From: Gammaproteobacteria bacterium
GTDB lineage: Bacteria > Pseudomonadota > Gammaproteobacteria > GRL18
NCBI GenBank assembly: GCA_028571885.1
Contig: JAPVVU010000149.1
Span: 1 to 7,412, forward strand
Reading direction: 5' to 3'
DNA length: 7,412 bases
The position numbers and the translations under genes are program-made. Shown one piece after another: positions 6,228-7,412 of the stretch. Below the pieces are notes generated by a model that was not told the origin of the DNA, did no database searches, and saw only the letters and a program-made list of their open reading frames with translations. Position 1 is the first letter of the stretch; every line of letters begins with the position of its first letter.

Positions 6228-7277
6228 GTGCATATTCAGGCAAGGCGCATTTTTCGTTTAAGCTTCACTCCTGCACTGGCACTTGCTATTGCGTATGCTA
6301 TACCGGTTCCTTTGCCTTTTCTTGCGCCCTTATTTGCTTTTTTTCTGACGGCTATGCCCGGTCCGCCATTGAGCACAAAAAAACTATTAGGGCTAATAAT
6401 ACTGGTTATGGTTACTCTGGGGGTGGGTATCATACTTGTTCCTCTGCTGATACATTTTCAGCTGACTGCACTATTACTGGTTCTCACAGGTTTGTATCTT
6501 AGTTCCTATCTCACAGTTAATTTAAGTAAGAATTTACCCGGTACTTTTCTGGCGATGGGCGTGACTATGATATCTGCTGCAGGGACGGTCAGCTTCAGTC
6601 TTTCAACAACAATTATTCAGGCTCTGGTTTTTGGCATTACGATTGCAACTGTATGTCACTCTTTCGTTTATCTATTCTTTCCTGAAGACCCTCCTGGTAG
6701 ACCTGATGATAGTCAGTCAAAAGAGTCCCAGGATGAGTCTCATGAAGATATAAAAGGTGCGGTACAATCCAACTGGATTGCAATTCGCAGCACCTTGATT
6801 GTATTTCCAGCTTATTTATTGCTTTTAACTAATCCTCTGGCTTATATGCCCATCGTTATGAAAGCAGTCATGCTCAGTCAGCAGGTTTCTGGTATTGATG
6901 CCAAACATGCCGGTAGGGAATTAATTGGTTCGACGATTTTGGGTGGTTTATTTGCCGTATTATTCTGGGTCGTTTTAGGAATATGGACAAACTTATGGAT
7001 GTTTTTTTTATGGATGTTAGTTTTCAGTCTCTTTTTTTCCTGTAAAATTTATCAGCTTATTCCGACTCGCTTTCCAGCATCATTCTGGATAAACACTGTC
7101 GTTACGATGTTGATTATGATAGGGCCGGCGGTTGAGGATAGTGCTAATGGTAAAGATGTTTATGCTGCTTTTTTTAGTCGTTCTGCGTTGTTAATTTTAA
7201 TCACTCTTTATGCTCTATTCGCCATTCATTTTCTAGAGTATGTCAACTCTCGTTACAGAACTAATCCTTCTATTTAA
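6228..7277 (+). CDS. DUF2955 (fusaric-acid-resistance-like) membrane protein
   Basis: This 349-residue polytopic inner-membrane protein has DUF2955 (PF11168) character, related to the FUSC/aromatic-acid exporter group. It is probably the inner-membrane component of the tripartite pump. The N-terminal half has hydrophobic segments at about 10-45 (with PVPLPFLAPL), 53-75, 77-96 and 103-150. A polar cytoplasmic loop at about 151-175 is rich in D, E and S. The second half repeats the pattern, with segments near 182-215, 230-275 and 288-340, and a conserved-looking IGPAVED...GKDVYAAFFSR (about 297-318). The start is the GTG at 6228: an in-frame TAA sits directly before it (6225-6227), the next Met lies deep in the first hydrophobic region, and AGG at 6214-6216 gives a modest ribosome site. 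It follows the adaptor by 28 bp and closes the operon. DUF2955 proteins have few characterised members, so the exported compound is inferred only by analogy (aromatic acids or related toxic compounds). The family call is good; the function is moderately supported. Confidence 0.85.
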   Translation: MHIQARRIFRLSFTPALALAIAYAIPVPLPFLAPLFAFFLTAMPGPPLSTKKLLGLIILVMVTLGVGIILVPLLIHFQLTALLLVLTGLYLSSYLTVNLSKNLPGTFLAMGVTMISAAGTVSFSLSTTIIQALVFGITIATVCHSFVYLFFPEDPPGRPDDSQSKESQDESHEDIKGAVQSNWIAIRSTLIVFPAYLLLLTNPLAYMPIVMKAVMLSQQVSGIDAKHAGRELIGSTILGGLFAVLFWVVLGIWTNLWMFFLWMLVFSLFFSCKIYQLIPTRFPASFWINTVVTMLIMIGPAVEDSANGKDVYAAFFSRSALLILITLYALFAIHFLEYVNSRYRTNPSI

Positions 7278-7296
7278 AGATGCTATTTAAAGATGC
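7271..7296 (+). repeat. 13-bp tandem duplication over the last stop codon
   Basis: TATTTAAAGATGC occurs at 7271-7283 and immediately again at 7284-7296, with TAT continuing into a third partial copy. The first copy contains the TAA stop of the DUF2955 gene (7275-7277). It looks like a recent slippage or repair duplication and does not alter the protein. Confidence 0.95.
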
Positions 7297-7330
7297 TATC
7301 CGCCCTTCAATTGACAATACTGCTGTTCGT

Positions 7331-7361
7331 GGGAGCAAATTAATTTGTTGATTTGCATCCC
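7331..7361. terminator. Stem-loop downstream of the operon
   Basis: GGGAGCAAAT (7331-7340) pairs with ATTTGC (7351-7356) and TCCC (7358-7361) through one bulged A, giving a 10-bp stem with a 10-nt loop. A perfect palindrome CAAATTAATTTG (7336-7347) overlaps it and offers an alternative fold. There is no T-run on either side, so it is not a textbook intrinsic terminator. It may protect or process the 3' end of the operon mRNA. Confidence 0.4.
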
Positions 7362-7379
7362 CCCTTAAACCTAAATAAA

Positions 7380-7404
7380 TTGCAACTATTCAGCATATTA
7401 TTTA
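7380..7404 (-). repeat. Right arm of window-spanning inverted repeat
   Basis: Positions 7384-7404 are the exact reverse complement of 52-72, and the match extends across one mismatch to 7380. On the minus strand this arm points into the window, so both arms face the gene set. No gene on the minus strand lies downstream of it, which argues against this copy being a promoter element. Confidence 0.85.
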
Positions 7405-7412
7405 TAAGCAAC
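7404..7412. repeat. 9-bp direct repeat ATAAGCAAC, right copy
   Basis: These last nine bases are identical to 30-38. They abut the outer edge of the right inverted-repeat arm and share its final A. The sequence stops here, so it is not known whether the match continues into the CCACAGGC that follows the left copy. Confidence 0.4.

Noticed and set aside
7311..7316. Perfect TTGACA -35 box near the right end
   Set aside because: No acceptable -10 box follows at 16-19 bp (the bases there are GC-containing and unlike TATAAT), and no gene start follows in the window.

Overview
The window is AT-rich gammaproteobacterial-type chromosomal DNA. This is inferred from protein resemblance and lipobox/outer-membrane architecture; I cannot name a genus. 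All seven genes look envelope-directed: each product carries a signal peptide, a lipobox or membrane segments. No RNA genes, CRISPR arrays, transposases or phage genes are visible.

Left part (1-1175). After a short non-coding lead there is an orphan predicted lipoprotein gene (106-633, +). It converges on a small gene on the minus strand (728-970). That small gene encodes a secreted protein built almost entirely from six copies of a nine-residue unit. A 68-bp inverted-repeat element (647-714) lies between the two 3' ends. The small gene is divergent from the rest of the window across a 205-bp region that holds candidate promoters and two small dyads.

Middle and right part (1176-7277). Five genes run on the + strand. 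They encode an outer-membrane beta-barrel of the MetA/phenol-degradation-like type, an AI-2E/PerM-family inner-membrane transporter, a NodT-type outer-membrane efflux lipoprotein, a HlyD/EmrA-like membrane fusion protein, and a DUF2955 (fusaric-acid-resistance-like) inner-membrane protein. The last four are tightly spaced (25 bp, an 8-nt overlap and 28 bp) and read as one operon. The natural reading is a tripartite exporter: DUF2955 inner-membrane component, HlyD adaptor and NodT-type outer-membrane duct. An AI-2E-family permease is co-transcribed with it. The substrate cannot be read from the sequence; small aromatic acids or other amphipathic compounds are the family-based guess.

The most unexpected structure is at the edges. 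A 21-bp sequence at 52-72 recurs perfectly in inverted orientation at 7384-7404, so the whole gene set is bracketed by inverted repeats. A 9-bp direct repeat (ATAAGCAAC) lies outside both arms. Short tandem duplications sit just inside each end, one over the start codon of the first gene and one over the stop codon of the last. This could mean a mobilised cassette or simply a dispersed genomic repeat; only sequence outside the window can decide.
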